NCBI GenBank assembly: GCA_947581835.1
Contig: CANPVV010000005.1
Coordinates: forward strand, 1-63,114
Source: an uncultured Bacilli bacterium
GTDB lineage: Bacteria; Bacillota_I; Bacilli_A; RF39; UBA660
DNA: 63,114 bases
Direction of reading: 5' to 3'
Shown here one piece after another: positions 59,164-63,114 of the stretch. The translations under genes and the position numbers were made by a program. Within the stretch, counting starts at the first letter, position 1. Each line of letters starts with the position of its first letter. The notes beneath the pieces are model-generated. The model saw only the letters and a list, made by a program, of their open reading frames with translations, had not been told where the DNA came from and made no database searches.

Positions 59164-60354
59164 TTATTTTAAAGCTTGTTCTAAATCATCAATAATATCT
59201 TGAGCATCTTCAATTCCCACTGATAAACGAAGTAAAGTATCTGTAATTCCTAATTTTTCTCTTATTTCTTCTTTAATCTCTGTATGTGTTCTACTAACTG
59301 GATGGGTAATTAAAGACTCAACTCCCCCTAAACTTTCTGCAAAAGTAATTAATTTAACTTTAGTAAGTAATTTATTTACTGTTTCCATACTATCAACTCT
59401 AAAAGATATCATACCTCCAAAACCTGTAGTTTGTCTTTTAGTAACTTGATAATCTTTATGATCTGGAAAACCTACATAATAAACTTTTTCAACTTTAGGA
59501 TGATTTCTTAAATATTCTGCCACCTTCATTGCATTTTCACTATGCTTATTCATTCTTAAAGCTAAAGTCTTAATTCCTCGCAGTAAAATCCAAGAATCCA
59601 TAGGTCCTAACCCAGCCCCATTTATATACATTTGAATTTCTAACTTTTCTCCAATACTTGCATCTTTAACTACTACAATACCCGCTAAAACGTCATTATG
59701 TCCTCCTAAATACTTAGTTCCACTATGAAGAACAATATCTGCTCCTAATGTTAAAGGCTTTTGATAATAAGGAGTTAAAAAAGTATTATCAACTACTACT
59801 AATGCTCCTACCTCATGACCAATCTTTGAGATTAATTCAATATCTGCTACTTTCATCATTGGATTAGTTGGTGTTTCAATTAAAATCATTTTTGTATTAG
59901 GTTTAATTGTTTTTTTAAGTAAATCTATATCTGATAAATCAATACTATCGTTTTCTATTCCATAAGGCTCTAAAACTTCATTAACGCATCTATAAGTTCC
60001 ACCATATACGTCATCGGAATAAATAATATGTTCTCCAGGATTTAAAAGTGAAGTTACTAACGAAACTGCTGCCATACCTGAAGTTACTGCAAAAGCTCTT
60101 TCTCCTTCTTCTAATATACACATTGTTCTTTCTAATTCTTCTCTCGTTGGATTAATACATCGTGAATAATTATATGGATCTGTCTTCTCTAAACCATGAT
60201 GCATAAAAGTTGCTGTCTGATAAATTGGATAACTAATTGAACCTGTATAAGGATCAACTCCATTTGCCCCATGAACCACTTTTGATTCAAACTTTAAATT
60301 TTCCTTTCTTGAATTTTCTTTGTAATCTTTAAAATTTTTCATATTTACCTCCAT
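59164..60354 (-). CDS. PLP-dependent Cys/Met metabolism enzyme (cystathionine gamma-synthase/lyase type)
   Basis: YNYSRCINPTREELERTMCILEEG, SDDVYGGTYR, VVDNTFLTPYYQKPLTLGADIVLHSGTKYLGGHND. Confidence 0.93.
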   Translation of the reverse strand: MEVNMKNFKDYKENSRKENLKFESKVVHGANGVDPYTGSISYPIYQTATFMHHGLEKTDPYNYSRCINPTREELERTMCILEEGERAFAVTSGMAAVSLVTSLLNPGEHIIYSDDVYGGTYRCVNEVLEPYGIENDSIDLSDIDLLKKTIKPNTKMILIETPTNPMMKVADIELISKIGHEVGALVVVDNTFLTPYYQKPLTLGADIVLHSGTKYLGGHNDVLAGIVVVKDASIGEKLEIQMYINGAGLGPMDSWILLRGIKTLALRMNKHSENAMKVAEYLRNHPKVEKVYYVGFPDHKDYQVTKRQTTGFGGMISFRVDSMETVNKLLTKVKLITFAESLGGVESLITHPVSRTHTEIKEEIREKLGITDTLLRLSVGIEDAQDIIDDLEQALK

Positions 60355-60371
60355 TTCAAGGATTTCCCTTA

Positions 60372-60401
60372 AACTAAGTATACCGATAATAATTGTTATT
60401 T
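60372..60401 (-). promoter_or_regulatory. Promoter of PLP enzyme gene
   Basis: Minus strand TTGACA-N18-TATACT; spacer carries near-palindrome ATAACAATTATTAT. Coordinates approximate by a few nt. Confidence 0.7.
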
Positions 60402-60741
60402 GTCAAGTAAATGCCTATCAAACTTTACACTTAAATCTAAAAATTTTTGTAATTTCCAGTACTATTCCTTATCTAAATTATATTCTAAAAACCCAAATAA
60501 GTACCCAAATAAAAAAAATACTTCTTATTTCAAATCCTAAAATTCAAAATATTCGTATTTTCTAATCATTATCTTTTATTTATTATTCTTTTTATTTTAT
60601 CCCTTTTATCTATTATCTCTTATATCTCTTGTTTACTATTTATTATATATCATTTAATATATTTATTATTTATCATATATTAATTTTTATTTATTGTATA
60701 CATAATTTAATGTATTTATTAGTCTATATTTATTATATCTC

Positions 60742-61311
60742 TTATCTATTATTTATTTGAAACAATCTATCTATCTTCTCATAAGCCTCATCAAAATTAT
60801 CCATTGCTAACTCTAAAACTTTTATATTATCCAGTTTTTTAACCTCAGTAAGTACCTTTTTATAAGCTTCCTGCTGTTTAACACTACTCTCCAAACTAAA
60901 AGCCTGATAATTATGATGCACTCTCTTTAATCTCTCACTATATATATTAACGTCTTCTAAATATAAAGATATATAATACATTTCATAGTCTAAACCTCCA
61001 AACATTTCTAACAATTCTTGAAAAGTATCATCATAATCATATTCTTTATATCCCAATTTCGCATAAACATAATCTGAGAAAAAAGTTCTATCAAAAATTA
61101 AATTAACCTCACAATCTTCCATTTTCTTCATATATTCTAGTAAAGCTAAATACATTCTTCTACTTTTTTCTTTTCCACTTTTAGTTTTATCTTTATTACC
61201 TGTAAGCCTATATAAATTAGAAGCTTCTAAATTTTCTCTTAAATAATTTGCCAAAGTTGTTTTACCACAACCTTGAGGCCCCTCAATAATAATACATTTC
61301 ATTACAAACAC
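60742..61311 (-). CDS. P-loop (deoxy)nucleoside/nucleotide kinase-like protein
   Basis: CIIIEGPQGCGKTTLANYLRENLEASNLYRLTG; LIFDRTFFSDYVYAKLG; overlaps thyX end. Confidence 0.75.
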   Translation of the reverse strand: MFVMKCIIIEGPQGCGKTTLANYLRENLEASNLYRLTGNKDKTKSGKEKSRRMYLALLEYMKKMEDCEVNLIFDRTFFSDYVYAKLGYKEYDYDDTFQELLEMFGGLDYEMYYISLYLEDVNIYSERLKRVHHNYQAFSLESSVKQQEAYKKVLTEVKKLDNIKVLELAMDNFDEAYEKIDRLFQINNR

Positions 61312-62822
61312 CTAGCTTTCTTATCTTTCTTTTTTAATTCCAAAATTTGCTTGATTCTACCACAAGACTCTTTACCTTCCCCACAAAACATTTCGGTAAC
61401 ACAAGTAGGCCCTAAAACTTTACTAAATATTTCACAACCTAACTCTTTATTTAACTCTTCATGCATTCCATAAGCCATTTCTCTAGTCTCCCATTGTGCT
61501 TTAGTGCATTCTCTAAGTCTTAAAATATGCTCCAAAGTCTTACCATTCATATTAGTTACAACATTAACCATATTACCTGAAAGAGTAAAGTAAATTAAAT
61601 CTTCTTCTCTTATATTATAATCATTTTTAAAATGTAAAAATACCTCATTATTTTTCCTAAATATCTCCTCATATTCCTCTAAACACTTAAACCTTACTTT
61701 AGGTGGTATCTTATATTGTTCTAAATCAACTATCGGTACAAAATCAGGTATTAAAATATCATGTGTTCTGTGTCTTGTTAAATGAGTCAAAACTGCAAAA
61801 GATATTGGTATTTGAAACTGAAAATTAACCTGGGTAAGTTCAAGCTTATCTCCCTGAAAAACAATTTTTCTCATAAGTTCGTAACTAAATTCTTTATTTT
61901 CATCCTTTAAATTTTTATAAACTTTAACTGCCTCATCATAAGAAAACTGATATCTTCGCATTATTGCTCCAATTAAAATAGTATCATCAATATTTTTACT
62001 ACAACTAATTAATTTAGGTTTATCTAAAATCTTATACTCTCTATTGCTTATTTGTTTATTTAAATATTCTAATACTTCATCTTTATCCCTTATCGGTTTA
62101 TCTTCTATTAAATCCATAATATAAGGCACATTTTCTCTGGCAATATCTTTTAACTTTTCCCCAAACTCTTTTATTTCACTAATCCTAGCATACTTAGTTT
62201 TCGTAAATTTAATAATCATATCTTTTAAAACATGAGCATCTATTCCCATCATAATATTTGAGTGATATGCATAAGGTAAAACAAATCTTGCATCTTCTAA
62301 AGGAATACCTAACTTAACTAAATCATCATATTTTTTAAATAAATATCTCATATATTCTTGATATTCTTCTCTAACTTTATCATTATCTTCAATTAAATTA
62401 CCCAACTTATCATGAAAATTAGGTGTATAAAAACCTACTTTTGAAAAATCTACTTCTCTTCTTGATTTAATTGTAAAAGAAGCAAATCTCTCAGCAATAA
62501 TTGTTTGCTCTATAATTGGTGAAACGTCTTTTATTGCAAATACTAAATAATCATGATCAGTAATTGAATCATGTCCCATCTTAATAACTCTTTTAGCAAA
62601 TTTAACATTATCATCAAAACTTGCTTCTTGATTTATTTTTAAAATATCAAAAACACTACCCGGAAATCTTGATAATTTCCCTGCCGTTGCTACTTTTAGT
62701 GTTCTCTCATATTTTTCTAAATTCTTAATTTCCTCAATTACCTCTGGATTATCTATTCCTTTACTCTTTAATAAATCTTCTATTTTTTTATAATCAAGAG
62801 CCCCAAGCAATTCTATTTCCAT
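61302..62822 (-). CDS. thyX: ThyX-family FAD-dependent thymidylate synthase, two-domain long form
   Basis: N half ERFASFTIKSRREVDFSKVGFYTP; C half LTHLTRHRTHDILIPDFVPI and LRLRECTKAQWETREMA-like ending. Confidence 0.85.
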   Translation of the reverse strand: MEIELLGALDYKKIEDLLKSKGIDNPEVIEEIKNLEKYERTLKVATAGKLSRFPGSVFDILKINQEASFDDNVKFAKRVIKMGHDSITDHDYLVFAIKDVSPIIEQTIIAERFASFTIKSRREVDFSKVGFYTPNFHDKLGNLIEDNDKVREEYQEYMRYLFKKYDDLVKLGIPLEDARFVLPYAYHSNIMMGIDAHVLKDMIIKFTKTKYARISEIKEFGEKLKDIARENVPYIMDLIEDKPIRDKDEVLEYLNKQISNREYKILDKPKLISCSKNIDDTILIGAIMRRYQFSYDEAVKVYKNLKDENKEFSYELMRKIVFQGDKLELTQVNFQFQIPISFAVLTHLTRHRTHDILIPDFVPIVDLEQYKIPPKVRFKCLEEYEEIFRKNNEVFLHFKNDYNIREEDLIYFTLSGNMVNVVTNMNGKTLEHILRLRECTKAQWETREMAYGMHEELNKELGCEIFSKVLGPTCVTEMFCGEGKESCGRIKQILELKKKDKKARCL

Positions 62823-62954
62823 ACCTCTAACCTCTACTCTCTACCAATTATTATATCGATAAACACTAACCATTTCAACAAATTTGACAATTATTTACAA
62901 TCATCTATTCTTAAAAATTAACTTTTTTAAAATTTTTTAACTTTTTTTAATATC

Positions 62955-62982
62955 GTCGACATGGTTCGACATTTTTCGACAT
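62955..62982 (+). promoter_or_regulatory. Three 10-bp-phased Spo0A-box-like heptamers
   Basis: GTCGACATGG TTCGACATTT TTCGACATGG; heptamers at 62955, 62965, 62975; TTCGACA is the reverse complement of the 0A box TGTCGAA. Confidence 0.6.
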
Positions 62983-63041
62983 GGACTTGTGTTATAGTAG
63001 AATCATTTCTTTTATTTAAAAGAAATTAGAAAGGAGATTTT

Positions 63042-63114
63042 ATGCCAACAAAAGAAAAAATTTTTATTAGTTTGAGTGATGATTTATTATTTAAAGAAAC
63101 TTTCTCTAATATCT
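63042..63114 (+). CDS. Truncated N-terminus of Rpn/PD-(D/E)XK nuclease family transposase-like protein (runs off window)
   Basis: AAGGAG RBS at 63031-63036; MPTKEKIFISLSDDLLFKETFSNI resembles the N-terminus of this family; only 24 codons visible. Confidence 0.5.
   Translation, partial: MPTKEKIFISLSDDLLFKETFSNI

Overview
AT-rich 63 kb chromosomal window, almost entirely minus-strand. It probably comes from a walled, low-GC Bacillota/Bacilli-like gut bacterium using the standard code (inference). Support for this: murE with a DNPR motif next to dapF (meso-DAP type wall), a germination protease (gpr) homologue, a CotD-like coat protein, and standard TGG tryptophan codons. Housekeeping content: ffh, secE-nusG, rpsT, lysS, dus, murE, dapF, thyX, addAB and tRNA-Asn. 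Accessory content: (1) a decayed left edge with a partial cupin duplication and ABC-permease and RhuM-like fragments; (2) a redox cluster with membrane-anchored flavodoxin and aldo/keto reductase, with tandem TGAC-N5-GTCA operators at its TetR gene; (3) a 1361-aa MMPL transporter whose second large loop holds about nine ~80-aa repeats; (4) three tandem surface-protein genes with identical promoters, in which a poly-G tract of 10, 11 and 9 nt lies between a perfect -35 (TTGACA) and an extended -10 (TGTTATACT), an apparent promoter-spacer phase-variation system; (5) an ~11 kb Tad/type II-secretion-like operon (CpaF, two TadB/C-like proteins, CpaB/SAF-like protein, TadE-like-SH3-VanY fusion, 1528-aa Cys-rich thioester-type secreted protein, small VirB2-like two-TM protein); (6) two large unknown paralogues between gpr and rpsT; (7) three 10-bp-phased Spo0A-box-like heptamers before a truncated Rpn/PD-(D/E)XK-type gene at the right edge. 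The strongest candidates for a new system are (4) and (5). All calls are from reading the sequence and supplied ORFs; no searches were run.
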